A DNA stretch of 64,000 nucleotides, from assembly GCA_902519845.1 (NCBI GenBank), contig CABYLQ010000001.1:62001-126000 (forward strand), written 5' to 3'. Positions within the stretch are counted from its first letter, which is position 1, and each line of letters begins with the position of its first letter. The notes under the pieces are model-generated. The model did no database searches, was not told where the DNA came from, and saw nothing but the letters and a program-made list of their open reading frames with translations. Positions 24,586 through 34,337 of the stretch are shown here, in pieces. Position numbers and translations under genes: made by a program. Source of the DNA: an uncultured Candidatus Actinomarina sp. GTDB lineage: Bacteria; Actinomycetota; Acidimicrobiia; Actinomarinales; Actinomarinaceae.

Positions 24586-25447
24586 GTTTAGCTTTCATTT
24601 TTTCAATTAAGTTGTATGGAATATTCAACTGATTATTCTCATATCCGAATCCTATATTTATATTAGGTTTATTCATACCGTGATAATCAGACCCACCACT
24701 TCTAAGCAAATTCAGAGTATTTGTAATTTCTTTTAGTGAGCTTGAAGTCGATTTAGAGTAACTGGAGTAATATGTCTCAACACCATCTATTCCTAAAGAC
24801 TTTAATTTTTTTAGAATTTCAAAAAATGATTCATTGTGCCAATTTTTTGAAAAAGAATAATTTTTATTACTTACCAAGGTGTGAGGATGAGCCAGAAATA
24901 TTAAAGATTTAGATTCTTTAGCAACTTGAATAACATCTGTAATTTGGTTTTGATGAATTCGGGAATCACCAACTTTTCCATTACCCAAATATTTTTGAAA
25001 GGCTTCATTTAACGTACTTACATATCCTTTTGATTTCATTAGGTTTGCAATATGAGGACGTCCTGGAACTTTTGTCTCAAAATTTTCTAATTCATCTTTC
25101 TCAATCTTGATACCAATGTTTTTTAAATTATCTAGAATCTCATAATTTCTATTTTTTTTATCCTCTCTTATTTTGAAAAGCATTTTATCAAGAGGAGTAT
25201 TCTTTTCTAAAAAGTAAATTAAAAGATGTATCCCGCTGTATGGATTTTGTGAATCAAGATCGTTCCAGCTTACACTCATTTCTACGCCAGAGATAATTTC
25301 AATTCCTTCAGCATTTACTTCAGATAAGTATTCATGATCAGTTATAGATATTGCTTGTAGCTGCTGATCTTTCGATTTGGTAACAATCTCATCAATACTG
25401 TCTGTTCCATCAGAATTTTTCGAATGAATATGAAGATCAATGCTCAT
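24572..25447 (-). CDS. PHP-domain phosphoesterase
   Basis: 291 residues. Metal-binding motifs of the PHP fold: DLHIHSKNSDGT at the start, ITDHEY, the stretch SGVEMSV, AHPHT (about 190) and GGSDYHG near the end. Homologues such as E. coli YciV/RnaAM hydrolyse 3',5'-nucleoside bisphosphates and trim RNA 5' ends. The exact substrate is not determinable. It is upstream of and overlapping murJ. Confidence 0.85.
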   Translation of the reverse strand: MSIDLHIHSKNSDGTDSIDEIVTKSKDQQLQAISITDHEYLSEVNAEGIEIISGVEMSVSWNDLDSQNPYSGIHLLIYFLEKNTPLDKMLFKIREDKKNRNYEILDNLKNIGIKIEKDELENFETKVPGRPHIANLMKSKGYVSTLNEAFQKYLGNGKVGDSRIHQNQITDVIQVAKESKSLIFLAHPHTLVSNKNYSFSKNWHNESFFEILKKLKSLGIDGVETYYSSYSKSTSSSLKEITNTLNLLRSGGSDYHGMNKPNINIGFGYENNQLNIPYNLIEKMKAKHAEL

Positions 25448-25504
25448 TAAATCTAAGAATACTAGGTCTTTTAAACCTTTAATAAACTCATTAGAATGTT
25501 TCAG

Positions 25505-26713
25505 ATGAATTTAATAGTACAAAAATATGGTGGAACTAGTGTTGAGAATCCTGAAACACTAAAGATAGTTGCACAGAAAATAATTGAATGTAAAGAAGCA
25601 GGCAACGAAGTTGTTGTAGTAGTTTCAGCTATGGGATCAAGCACAGATGAATTGATCAATTTAGCAAATGAACTTTCAGAAACACCGTCACCAAGAGAAA
25701 TGGATATGCTTTTATCTGCTGGAGAAAGAATAACAATGTCATTGTTAGCTATGCATTTAAATAATCTTGGCTATGAATCTTTCTCACTAACTGGTTCACA
25801 AGCAGGGATAACGACTACTTCCAGACATGGAATGGCAGAAATTGAGGACATTTCAGGAGAAAGGGTTAAAGAAGGAATAGAAGAAGGAAAAATTGTAATA
25901 GTTGCTGGTTTTCAAGGAGTAAATAAAGAAACAAAAGAAATTACAACATTAGGCAGGGGAGGATCTGATGCAACAGCTGTAGCATTAGCAGCTGCTCTTG
26001 ATGCAAAAAAATGTGAAATATATACAGATGTTGAAGGAGTTTTTACAGCTGATCCAAGAATAGTTGAGAAAGCAAAGCTTATAAAAGAGATTACTTATGA
26101 TGAAATGCTAGAAATGGCTTCTTCCGGAGCGAAGGTTTTAATGGCTAGATCTGTAGAGTTTGGTAAAAGGTATAATGTACCAATAATTGTTAAACCTACG
26201 TTTAGTATTGGTGAAGGAACAATTGTAAAGGATAATGTCATGGAACAAGCCATAGTAAGTGGTGTCACACACAACGATAAAGAAATTAAATTTACTTTGT
26301 TTGGTGTTCCAGATCAACCGGGTATAGCTGGTAAAGTATTTGGTCCACTTTCAGAAGCTGGTGTAATTGTCGATATGATCGTTCAGAATGTATCCAAAGA
26401 CTCTAAAACTGATATAAGCTTTACTTCACCAAGCGAACAAAAAAACGATGTAGAAGCTATATTAGATAATTTATCAAGTGAATTGAATGCTGAAGGATCT
26501 GATTCTGATTCAGACATTGCAAGAGTTTCACTCATTGGAGCAGGGATGAAAGCTGAATCTGGGATAGCTTCAAAGATGTTCTCAATACTTGGCAAAAATA
26601 AAATCAATATCGCAATGATTTCAACCTCTCCTATACGTATTTCTTGTGTTGTTAGCAAGAACGATATGCAAAAAGCAATTGACTCTCTTCATAAAGAGTT
26701 TATTGAAATATAA
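25505..26713 (+). CDS. lysC: Aspartate kinase
   Basis: 402 residues from ATG 25505 (a start at 25496 adds three residues). The kinase domain has VQKYGGTSV, GAGER-like SAGERITMSLLA and LGRGGSDATAVALAA. Two ACT domains (about 265-402) would bind lysine/threonine for feedback. It makes aspartyl phosphate, the first step of the lysine, threonine and methionine pathways. asd follows without a gap, forming a two-gene pathway operon. Confidence 0.96.
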   Translation: MNLIVQKYGGTSVENPETLKIVAQKIIECKEAGNEVVVVVSAMGSSTDELINLANELSETPSPREMDMLLSAGERITMSLLAMHLNNLGYESFSLTGSQAGITTTSRHGMAEIEDISGERVKEGIEEGKIVIVAGFQGVNKETKEITTLGRGGSDATAVALAAALDAKKCEIYTDVEGVFTADPRIVEKAKLIKEITYDEMLEMASSGAKVLMARSVEFGKRYNVPIIVKPTFSIGEGTIVKDNVMEQAIVSGVTHNDKEIKFTLFGVPDQPGIAGKVFGPLSEAGVIVDMIVQNVSKDSKTDISFTSPSEQKNDVEAILDNLSSELNAEGSDSDSDIARVSLIGAGMKAESGIASKMFSILGKNKINIAMISTSPIRISCVVSKNDMQKAIDSLHKEFIEI

Positions 26714-27715
26714 ATGAATATTGCAATCGTAGGAGCTACAGGTCTTGTCGGCCGTAAAATAATCAAACTTTGTGAAGAATTTTTTGACTCTAGTGTTGAG
26801 TTTCAATTATTTGCTTCAAAAACGTCTGAAGGAAAAATACTTTCAGTAAATGATAAAGATCTTCCAATAAAAGAATTAAATATTAGAAATATTGAACCAT
26901 GTGATATTGCTTTATTTTCTGCCGGAGGGGTTAGATCAAAAGAATATGCAAATGAATTTGTTGACAGAGGTGCTTTTGTGATTGACAATTCTTCAACATT
27001 TAGAATGAATGATGATATTCCACTAGTTGTTTATGGAATAAACGAAAATACGATTAATGAAAAAACAAAAATTATTGCAAACCCAAACTGTACAACAATG
27101 GCCTTAGTAATGGCTTTGAAACCTTTACATGATATTTTTAAACTTGTTGGAATTGTTCCTGTTTCTTATCAAGCAGTTTCAGGTTCAGGAAAAGATGCTG
27201 TTGAATCTCTTAATAACGAGTTATTAAACCTTCAAAATTCTGGATCTGCGCCAGATGAAAAATATTATAAAACTCAAATAGCTAAAAATGTAATACCAGT
27301 TGCAGGAAATATGACTGAAAATGGGTACACAGATGAAGAAATGAAGTTCTCTAATGAATCAAAAAAAATACTAAATATCCCAAATTTAATTGTGGAGCCT
27401 TCAAATGCTCGTGTGGGGGTCGAAACAGGACATGGTATTTTTTGTAGTGCTACATTTGAGGAAGATGTAGATGTAGATAAAGCCATTGAGTCAATTAATT
27501 TATTCGAGGGCGTTGAGTATTGGGCAAACGACTTTCCAACCCCGGTTGATGCAGAAGGAAACAGAAATATCTTTGTCTCTAGAATCAGATCAGGATTATC
27601 AAGTAAAAAAATTCTCAATTTTTGGGCTGTCGGAGACAATCTTTTAAAAGGAGCTGCTCTAAACGCAGTACAAATAGCTAGCTACATTCAAAAAAATGAT
27701 ATCTATTCCAGATAA
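26714..27715 (+). CDS. asd: Aspartate-semialdehyde dehydrogenase
   Basis: 333 residues. NADP-binding GATGLVGRKI at the N-terminus, the catalytic Cys in NPNCTTMAL (about residue 128), YQAVSGSGKDAV, and the His of VGVETGHG. It reduces aspartyl phosphate made by LysC. Its ATG directly follows the lysC stop, and its end overlaps the acyltransferase gene by 20 bp. Confidence 0.95.
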   Translation: MNIAIVGATGLVGRKIIKLCEEFFDSSVEFQLFASKTSEGKILSVNDKDLPIKELNIRNIEPCDIALFSAGGVRSKEYANEFVDRGAFVIDNSSTFRMNDDIPLVVYGINENTINEKTKIIANPNCTTMALVMALKPLHDIFKLVGIVPVSYQAVSGSGKDAVESLNNELLNLQNSGSAPDEKYYKTQIAKNVIPVAGNMTENGYTDEEMKFSNESKKILNIPNLIVEPSNARVGVETGHGIFCSATFEEDVDVDKAIESINLFEGVEYWANDFPTPVDAEGNRNIFVSRIRSGLSSKKILNFWAVGDNLLKGAALNAVQIASYIQKNDIYSR

Positions 27716-28367
27716 GGTACCAAGAAAAAAAAGAATTGTTTTGGGACCCCTAAGCAGGAAGTTACTTCAACTTTCAAAATGGGATATTACTGGAGAATTT
27801 CCCAATTATAAAAAAATAATCTTAATTGGAGCTCCACACACTGCAAACAGGGATGCATGGTATGCATTACTTGCTATTTTGGCCCTAGATTTGAAAATTA
27901 ATTTTTTTGGAGCAAAATGGATTTTCACCAGGCTTCCAAGCTTATATACTTTTTCTAAAGACGTTGATAGATTAGGAATACCATGGCCACTTGGTTGGTT
28001 ACAAAAAATAATTCTCCTAAAACTTGGGGGAATCCCTGTTTATAGAAACAAATCAAAAGGATTAATCAAAGGTGCCATAGAGGAATTTTCAAAAATAGAT
28101 GAATACGTACTTTGTATAGCCCCTGAAGCGGGAACAGAACAGGTCAAAAAATTTAGGAGTGGCTTTTACTACCTTGCTAAAGAATTAAATATTCCATACT
28201 TACCAGTAGAACTAGATTTTAAAAATAGACGTTTCCATGTACAAAAAGAGCAATTTGTAACAATGTCTTTCGAAGAAGAATCTGAAAAAATTATTTCACT
28301 CTTTGAGGGAGTATATGGAGCGTTAAGAGAATTTACAATGCTAGAAGAAACGGAACAAACAGACTGA
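27696..28367 (+). CDS. PlsC-like acyltransferase
   Basis: 223 residues with the acyltransferase HX4D motif as HTANRD (about residue 48), a GIPVYRN stretch and APEAGT in place of the usual PEGTR. Such proteins move acyl chains onto glycerol phosphates or related lipids at the membrane. The substrate is unknown. It overlaps asd at the start and the convergent DUF554 gene by 35 bp at the end. Confidence 0.78.
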   Translation: MISIPDKVPRKKRIVLGPLSRKLLQLSKWDITGEFPNYKKIILIGAPHTANRDAWYALLAILALDLKINFFGAKWIFTRLPSLYTFSKDVDRLGIPWPLGWLQKIILLKLGGIPVYRNKSKGLIKGAIEEFSKIDEYVLCIAPEAGTEQVKKFRSGFYYLAKELNIPYLPVELDFKNRRFHVQKEQFVTMSFEEESEKIISLFEGVYGALREFTMLEETEQTD

Positions 28368-29016
28368 GCATATAATTTCCTACAGGAATTTTTTTTAACC
28401 CTAAAAGATTTATTCCAACACCTATTAGTAAAACTCCTCCTATTCCTGCGATTGAATCTGAAATCTGTTGTTCAATATTTGTGTTAATTAATAAAGCTAA
28501 TAAAGTAAACGCTCCTTGATAAATCAAAATGGAGATTCCCGAATATATCGCGCCTTTGCCACCACTAGATGTGATAAATATTACAAGAAAACAATCAAGT
28601 GCTGTTTTTATCAACAAAAGCTCTAAGTTGGATTCTACAACATCAAAAAAAGGTCCAATAATTGCTAGAGGGCCAGTTATTACAATCAAAGTTGTTGTAA
28701 GGTAGCTCTCAATAAATTTTGTTTTGTCGCCCTCACCTTTTTCAAATCTTAAATAAATTTTATCTCCAAATGTTTTAATTCTGTTTTCAATTTTCAAGTA
28801 GCTACCAATAATTGCTCCAACTAGTACCGCAAACAATGTGAGTATAAAATCTGGGCTCTTCAATGCTTCTCTAAATCCTAAGGCTAAAACTAGGAGGCCC
28901 AGAGGAAGAAGGTTTTCTTCAAAGTTTTTTAACTCTTTTTTAAAAATTATTCGTGCGACAATACCAGATATTATTACACCAAAGCCATTAATTAATGTAC
29001 CTATTCCAGGGATCAT
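28333..29016 (-). CDS. DUF554 membrane protein
   Basis: 227 residues, about seven membrane segments, opening with [19 protein letters not shown], the start typical of DUF554 (YdfK/YqgA). Family function is unknown, with transport suspected. Its start overlaps the dcd stop by 4 bp, so it is coupled to dcd. Confidence 0.8.
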   Translation of the reverse strand: MIPGIGTLINGFGVIISGIVARIIFKKELKNFEENLLPLGLLVLALGFREALKSPDFILTLFAVLVGAIIGSYLKIENRIKTFGDKIYLRFEKGEGDKTKFIESYLTTTLIVITGPLAIIGPFFDVVESNLELLLIKTALDCFLVIFITSSGGKGAIYSGISILIYQGAFTLLALLINTNIEQQISDSIAGIGGVLLIGVGINLLGLKKIPVGNYMLSLFVPFLLAL

Positions 29017-29579
29017 TCTTTATCGAAATCATTATGGCTCTTACTTGGTGTTGGCCCTTCTTGACCTTGATACTTGCTACCATAACTTTCATCTCCATAC
29101 ATTAATACTGAAGGGGAATTTAAATAGTAAAAAGAAATCTGTCCAATTTTCATTTCTGGGTAGATTTTGATTGGTAAATTTGCAACATTTGAAAGCTCTA
29201 AAGTCAAATAACCTGAAAATCCTGGATCAACAAAACCTGCTGTAGAGTGAATTAATAAACCTATACGGCCTAGAGATGATTTTCCTTCAAGTCTTGCAAC
29301 AATTTTGTTTGATAACGTAACTTTTTCATATGTAGTTCCCAAAACAAATTCACCAGGATGAAGGACGAAAGGCTCATCTATTGTCGCCTCAACAAGAGTA
29401 GTCAAATCTTCTTGTGGTGATTTTGGATCAATATGGCTATATTTATGATTTTCAAAAACTCTAAACTCTTCTCCAACCCTTAAGTCAACACTTGAAGGCT
29501 GTATATAGCTTGTGTCTAATGGACTAATCTCAATTAATTTATCCTCCAAAGCTTTATTTATATCATTATCTGAAAGCAT
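29013..29579 (-). CDS. dcd: dCTP deaminase (possibly bifunctional with dUTPase)
   Basis: 188 residues of the trimeric dUTPase fold. [11 protein letters not shown] at the start, [21 protein letters not shown] (Ser/Arg for phosphates), [21 protein letters not shown] (catalytic Glu in TLEL). It makes dUTP, or directly dUMP in bifunctional actinobacterial forms, for dTTP synthesis. Confidence 0.93.
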   Translation of the reverse strand: MLSDNDINKALEDKLIEISPLDTSYIQPSSVDLRVGEEFRVFENHKYSHIDPKSPQEDLTTLVEATIDEPFVLHPGEFVLGTTYEKVTLSNKIVARLEGKSSLGRIGLLIHSTAGFVDPGFSGYLTLELSNVANLPIKIYPEMKIGQISFYYLNSPSVLMYGDESYGSKYQGQEGPTPSKSHNDFDKE

Positions 29580-29624
29580 GATTCCTCTTGTTTAAAGAAT
29601 ATACTAATCTAAAAATTTTTGTTT

Positions 29625-29825
29625 TTAGTTATTTATTAATGAGACAATTGTCCAAACTGTAATAATAAAACCTACAATTCCCAAAAAAATTGTTCTTGAT
29701 TTATAAAAGTTTTCTTCACTTTTATTTCGGTTGATGTAAGCAAGAAGACTCCCAACAAACATAGCTGAACCTAGTCCTAACAATAAAAGTCTTATGGTTA
29801 AATCTAGAGCAAATGGGTCATTCAT
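29625..29825 (-). CDS. Small two-helix membrane protein
   Basis: 66 residues from ATG 29825 (a TTG at 29861 would overlap the divergent gene). Two hydrophobic segments (about 10-30 and 45-62) are separated by a basic loop. Family not recognised. Confidence 0.5.
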   Translation of the reverse strand: MNDPFALDLTIRLLLLGLGSAMFVGSLLAYINRNKSEENFYKSRTIFLGIVGFIITVWTIVSLINN

Positions 29826-29851
29826 GACATTATTGTTATCATAATAAAATA

Positions 29852-30697
29852 ATGGATACAAGAAAAATAATTAATATTTTTAACGAGTTTGATATTTCAT
29901 CAATCAAAGATGAAAGCAAATACAAGATTTCAAAATTAGAAAGTATTACTAATCTAAATCACAAAGTTGAGGTCGATAATAAAAAATATATAATCAGAAT
30001 ACCTGGAGAAAATCCTGATTTAATTAACAGATCGTCAGAGGGGATTAATCAAGAGTTAGTTAGAAATATTGGAATAACTTTACCAATAATTCTTTTCGAA
30101 AAAGATACCGGAATAAAAATCTCTGAATTTTATGAAGATTTATACACTTTTACATCATCAGATTTAAAAAATAAAGAATTTAGAGATGATGCACTAGCTC
30201 TCTTGAATCGTCTTCACAATTCAGATTTAAAATTTCAAGAAAACTTTTCACCATTAAATGTTTTTAAAACATTAGCTAAAAACAATGAAAAAATTGAAAA
30301 TGAATCAAAAGCAATCGGCGAAGAAATAATAAATAGACTTATTGAAATTGGGCTTGAAAGTAAGCCTTGCCATCAAGATTTATATCATGCAAATTTTGTT
30401 TATATGGAAGAAAAAGCTTATTTAATTGATTGGGAGTATTCTTCACAAGGCGATCCAATTTTTGATTATGCAGATTTAATATGGCAAAACGAATTGGAAG
30501 AAGACCAAGATTCAATCAATGATATTTTTAAAAGAATCGGCATAAAAGACGAAAGCATAAAAGTTAAATTTGAGTTATTTCAAGTTCTTTCAATGATAAC
30601 TTGGGGATTTTGGTCTAAAAGAAAGTTCCCACAAGGAAATAAAGGAGAAGATGTTCTTCTTTTAGCTATCAAAAGGTACGAAAATAATTTTTCATAA
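29852..30697 (+). CDS. Choline/aminoglycoside kinase-like phosphotransferase
   Basis: 281 residues of the APH/choline-kinase fold. The catalytic loop is CHQDLYHANF and the metal-binding Asp is in LIDWEYSSQGDP, followed by FDYADL, as in LicA/choline kinases. N-terminal SKLESITNLNHKVEV replaces the glycine loop. It likely phosphorylates a small amino alcohol such as choline or ethanolamine; the substrate is not proven. The gene stands alone between two small genes. Confidence 0.75.
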   Translation: MDTRKIINIFNEFDISSIKDESKYKISKLESITNLNHKVEVDNKKYIIRIPGENPDLINRSSEGINQELVRNIGITLPIILFEKDTGIKISEFYEDLYTFTSSDLKNKEFRDDALALLNRLHNSDLKFQENFSPLNVFKTLAKNNEKIENESKAIGEEIINRLIEIGLESKPCHQDLYHANFVYMEEKAYLIDWEYSSQGDPIFDYADLIWQNELEEDQDSINDIFKRIGIKDESIKVKFELFQVLSMITWGFWSKRKFPQGNKGEDVLLLAIKRYENNFS

Positions 30698-30712
30698 AAG
30701 CTATTCATTTAT

Positions 30713-30728
30713 TAACCTATATAGGTTA
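30713..30728. promoter_or_regulatory. 16-bp perfect palindrome upstream of bS22
   Basis: TAACCTATATAGGTTA, without spacer, about 40 bp before the bS22 start. It could be an operator or a small hairpin in the leader. Confidence 0.4.
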
Positions 30729-30766
30729 GAATTTCGCAGTTAGGAAAAAAGGAAAAATATTAATTT

Positions 30767-30862
30767 ATGGGATCTTTGATTAAGAAAAGACGTAAAAAAA
30801 TGTCTAAACATAAGTATAGAAAACGTCGTAAATCAAATAGACATAAAAAGAAGTCTGCTTAA
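30767..30862 (+). CDS. Small ribosomal protein bS22 (AURKAIP1/COX24-like)
   Basis: A 31-codon gene, MGSLIKKRRKKMSKHKYRKR then KSNRHKKKSA, almost entirely basic. It matches the very short actinobacterial ribosomal protein bS22, whose mycobacterial form also starts MGSxIKKRRKRM. AGGAAAAAAGGA precedes the ATG. It is too short for most gene callers. Its stop overlaps the convergent PAC2 stop. Confidence 0.88.
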   Translation: MGSLIKKRRKKMSKHKYRKRRKSNRHKKKSA

Positions 30863-31710
30863 AATTCTCCACCTTCGTTATTAAGAAAATCTTCTATTTG
30901 CTCAACAAGGTTATCTTCCGAGAAACTATCTTCAATATTTACTTCAGCCTCTTCTAACTTTGAAACATATTCTGCAAGATCTTGAGAGTTTTCCATGGCT
31001 TTACTTATTTTTGTTTCAAACTGTTGACCTTCGGATTGTATTCCTGAGTCATCAATATCAATTTTTAAGATTTCTGATGTTTTATTTAATAACGCACCTA
31101 TTCCTTTTGGATAAGCACCAGAGCTAAGATAATGAGGGACAGCAGCCCAAAGTCCAGAGGTTTCTATACCATTTTTTCTCAAGTCATGGCCAACTACACT
31201 TGTAATGCCTGTTGGCCCAGAATAGTTTGTTGGAAGCACATTAAATCTAGAATGAAACGTCGGATCATCACTTACGCCAAAAATTGGCACTGGCAGTGTA
31301 TGAGCTACTTGGCCAAAGAATGCACCTAAAGTAACAGCTTTTTTAACCCCAAGATCCATTAAAGTATTTGAAATATTTTCTGAATATTTTTGCCATCTCA
31401 TTGATGGTTCTTCACCAAAAACCATTATTATTTCTCTTTTTAATTTGTAATCTTCAATAGAGTAAAACGATGTTTGTGGCCAATGGAAGTTACGCTCACC
31501 TATAGCTTTAACTTCAACTACAGGTCTTCTCATTTGATAATTGTAAAAACCTTCAGAGTTTAATTCTGCAAATGGTTCGACATCATAATTTCCACATATA
31601 TTCTCAATACAACCACTGGCAGTGTTTCCTGCATCACTCCATCCCTCGAAAGCTAAGATAGCTACAGGATCAGATAAGAGTGGTTTTCTATACCAAACAA
31701 CATCTTCCAT
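30859..31710 (-). CDS. PAC2-family protein
   Basis: 283 residues beginning DVVWYRKP and ILAFEGWSDAGNTAS, with GEEPSMRW and LGAFFGQVAHTLPVP. This is the PAC2 pattern found in actinobacteria and related to eukaryotic proteasome-assembly chaperones. The C-terminus is acidic and helical. Its biochemical role in bacteria is not settled. It ends on the convergent bS22 stop. Confidence 0.85.
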   Translation of the reverse strand: MEDVVWYRKPLLSDPVAILAFEGWSDAGNTASGCIENICGNYDVEPFAELNSEGFYNYQMRRPVVEVKAIGERNFHWPQTSFYSIEDYKLKREIIMVFGEEPSMRWQKYSENISNTLMDLGVKKAVTLGAFFGQVAHTLPVPIFGVSDDPTFHSRFNVLPTNYSGPTGITSVVGHDLRKNGIETSGLWAAVPHYLSSGAYPKGIGALLNKTSEILKIDIDDSGIQSEGQQFETKISKAMENSQDLAEYVSKLEEAEVNIEDSFSEDNLVEQIEDFLNNEGGEF

Positions 31711-31750
31711 ATTGAAAGATTAATATTTAAAATAATTTATCTTAAAATTT

Positions 31751-33829
31751 TTAAAGTTTTCTCGATGAATTTATCACAACGGACAAACTTGACAGGGCCA
31801 TAGCTAATGCTGCCATACTTGGGACAATATTCCCTGTAACTGCAATAGGGATCATAATTATGTTGTAAATAAAAGCTAAAAACAAATTCTCACTAATTCT
31901 TCTATTTGCATTTTTTGAAATTTTGAATATTGAGTTTAACTTTTCAAAGCCTCCTCTAAAAATAATTATATCGCTAACACTTTGTGCAATTTGTGTACTC
32001 TGAGCAAATGTCAAACTTACATTAGCTTGTTCCAGCGCAGGAGAGTCATTAATTCCATCACCTATGAAGCCAACAGTTTTATCTTTCTGTTTGTTCTTTA
32101 TATATTCTAATTTTTCTTCTGGTGACTGATTTCCAAGAGCAACATCTATTTGTAAGTCCTCTCCAATTTTTTTAACTTTCTCGGGCTTATCTCCAGATAA
32201 AATTTCAATTTCATACTCATTTGAAAGATTTTCAATAACATCTTTATTTAAAGTTTTATCTTCAACTAAAGTAATTAGATATTCCTTAGCATCAATCTTT
32301 AAAATCAAATCACTATCTAAATCTTGACTTGATTTTTTAACTTCTACATTCTTATTGTCTACAATTCCCGTAACACCTTTACCGGGAATTTCATTAAATT
32401 CATCAACAGGTGAGAGTTTTAAATTTTTTATTTCTGACTCCAAAAGGATACTTTTAGCAATTGGGTGGTTTGATTTTTGTTCAACAGAAGCCAGTATCCT
32501 TATAATTTCATCATCGACAACGAGGTTATTCTCATTTGTAATTTTTTTGATTTTAAAAATACCAGACGTTAAAGTTCCAGTCTTATCAAATATTATTGTA
32601 TCCAGCTTGGTAAATTTTTGAAGATAGTCAAAATTTTTAAAAATGAATCCATTTTTATTTGAAATAGAGGCAGTACGAAATAATACAATTGGAGTTGCAA
32701 GACCAAGAGCACAGGGACATGCAATAACTAAGATTGCAATTGTTGAGCTAATTGTTGCTGAAAAATCATTTCCAAGAATAAAGAATTTAGTCAAAAAATT
32801 TATAAAGCTTAAAAGCAAAATTGAAGGCACAAAAATATTTGTTATCTTATTTACAGTTTCTTGAATGTCAGGTTTTGTAGTTTGTGCTTTTAAAATTAAT
32901 TTTTCTAAGTAATTTATTGTTGTTTCACCATCTTTTTTTGTTACTTTTACTTCAATATCGTTTCCAAGGTTGATAGAACCTGATATGACTGTATCTCCTT
33001 CTTTTTTTAAAATTGGTTCTGATTCTCCGGAAATAATACTTTCATCAACTTCAGATTGACCATAACTAATCTCACCGTCCAAGGGAATAATTTCTCCTTT
33101 TTTCACAATGATTATCTGATCTATGGTTATTTCGTTAATAGGTCTACGGACGATTTTTTTATCGTCATAAATATTCACATCTTTTGGGATACTCTCAATA
33201 ATTGAATCAGATATCGAGATTGAAGACTTTATAGAAATATCTTCTATCGTTTTTCCTATAAGTATAAAGCTTATAATGAAACCACCAGTCTCGAGATACA
33301 TCAGTTCTTCATTATTAGGTATTACACCAATAACAAAAGATGATAAGCTCCCAATGGAGATTAGTGTATCCATATTAAAATTAATATTCCTAATACTCTT
33401 CAATGCTGATAAGTGGAATGTCCTTCCAAAAATAAATATAATTATTGAGCTGATTCCTAGTGCTATGAAATCTTGATTAGCCTCAATGAGTGGGTTGAGT
33501 GTAAGAGTTGATAGAAGTGAAATTACTGGAATAAAAAATCTTTTAAAATTTTTGCTATCTTCAACTTGTGTCTCTTCTTGAGCTGAGTATCCAACCGATC
33601 TAATTTTTTCAATATAATTCTCAGAATTTACATCTTCTGTATTTAATTCGATTACAGCTTTTTTTAAAGGGAAGTTTACAACTACATCCTCAACAGATTC
33701 ATCTTTATCTAAAACTCTTTCGATCCTTGCGGCACAAGCTGCACAAGTCATTCCTTCAACGGATAGAATAAGTGTTTTTGTATCAGCTGACAACTGTATA
33801 ACCTTGTTCATCAAGGAGTGACTTAACAA
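31751..33829 (-). CDS. copA: Copper-translocating P-type ATPase
   Basis: 692 residues. An N-terminal HMA domain has GMTCAACAARIE, then eight membrane segments. P1B motifs are CPCALGLATP (membrane metal site), DKTGTLT (phosphorylated Asp), the His-Pro pair in SNHPIAKS and GDGINDSPAL. CPC marks Cu(I)/Ag(I) export. The start overlaps the small HMA chaperone gene by 47 bp; ATG 33811 would reduce this to 29 bp. Confidence 0.92.
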   Translation of the reverse strand: MLSHSLMNKVIQLSADTKTLILSVEGMTCAACAARIERVLDKDESVEDVVVNFPLKKAVIELNTEDVNSENYIEKIRSVGYSAQEETQVEDSKNFKRFFIPVISLLSTLTLNPLIEANQDFIALGISSIIIFIFGRTFHLSALKSIRNINFNMDTLISIGSLSSFVIGVIPNNEELMYLETGGFIISFILIGKTIEDISIKSSISISDSIIESIPKDVNIYDDKKIVRRPINEITIDQIIIVKKGEIIPLDGEISYGQSEVDESIISGESEPILKKEGDTVISGSINLGNDIEVKVTKKDGETTINYLEKLILKAQTTKPDIQETVNKITNIFVPSILLLSFINFLTKFFILGNDFSATISSTIAILVIACPCALGLATPIVLFRTASISNKNGFIFKNFDYLQKFTKLDTIIFDKTGTLTSGIFKIKKITNENNLVVDDEIIRILASVEQKSNHPIAKSILLESEIKNLKLSPVDEFNEIPGKGVTGIVDNKNVEVKKSSQDLDSDLILKIDAKEYLITLVEDKTLNKDVIENLSNEYEIEILSGDKPEKVKKIGEDLQIDVALGNQSPEEKLEYIKNKQKDKTVGFIGDGINDSPALEQANVSLTFAQSTQIAQSVSDIIIFRGGFEKLNSIFKISKNANRRISENLFLAFIYNIIMIPIAVTGNIVPSMAALAMALSSLSVVINSSRKL

Positions 33830-33986
33830 GATCTAAATCAATTTCTTCTGAAGAATTTAACGTAACGTCTTTAGTTTCAATGTTCACTTCAACTAGCTCA
33901 ATGTTATCTACACTTGATAGCGTATTGATAATTGTACTTTTGCAATGATCACAACTTATTTCAGGAACAGTAAATTTAAAAGTCAT
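33783..33986 (-). CDS. copZ: Copper chaperone-like HMA protein
   Basis: 67 residues, a single HMA ferredoxin-like fold with the metal motif CDHC (about residue 12-15). It overlaps the downstream copper ATPase start, so the two are coupled: the chaperone would hand Cu(I) to the pump. Confidence 0.85.
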   Translation of the reverse strand: MTFKFTVPEISCDHCKSTIINTLSSVDNIELVEVNIETKDVTLNSSEEIDLDLVKSLLDEQGYTVVS

Positions 33987-34036
33987 AAAATAATAATAAT
34001 TCTAAAAGGTTTATATTGTGAAATTGATTTTTTTAA

Positions 34037-34231
34037 TTAAGCAGTTTCTTGAAGAATTCTTCCTCTAACTCTTGGATATTTAACAGGAGCATGATTGAAA
34101 CAGTACTCTCTTTTGTTATATATACTCAACTGAGTCTTACAAGATTCTTCTTTACAAGTTCTACCCTGGTCAAAACTTTTTGAAGGCCTTATACCACCTT
34201 TAATTTGACTTGCTTTTAATCCGTCAGTCAT
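34037..34231 (-). CDS. Small Cys/His (zinc-binding) protein, paralogue 1
   Basis: 64 residues from ATG 34231; the frame stays open upstream to 34348 but that part is not protein-like. It carries G-R-T-C-x4-C-x-T-x2-S-x-Y-N-x3-Y-C-x2-H-A-P and YPRVRG, a likely zinc site. The protein at 55222 shares this pattern. Small proteins of this type occur in actinobacteria without known function. It has its own promoter and an operator-like palindrome. Confidence 0.75.
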   Translation of the reverse strand: MTDGLKASQIKGGIRPSKSFDQGRTCKEESCKTQLSIYNKREYCFNHAPVKYPRVRGRILQETA

Positions 34232-34245
34232 TAATTTTCCCCACT

Positions 34246-34263
34246 TTGTGAATATATTCACAA
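34246..34263. promoter_or_regulatory. 18-bp perfect palindrome at the transcription start of paralogue 1
   Basis: TTGTGAATATATTCACAA. It touches the -10 box and covers the predicted start (about 34256), a position suited to a repressor. Confidence 0.6.
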
Positions 34264-34291
34264 GCTTAACAAAATATTGCAAAGCATGCAA
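34263..34291 (-). promoter_or_regulatory. Promoter of the small Cys/His protein
   Basis: On the minus strand TTGCAT (34291-34286), 17-bp spacer, TAAGCT (34268-34263). The same -35 word is used by paralogue 2. Confidence 0.45.
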
Positions 34292-34337
34292 GTTTTTACA
34301 AACCTTTTTATACAGATACATATAGTAACATTTGATT

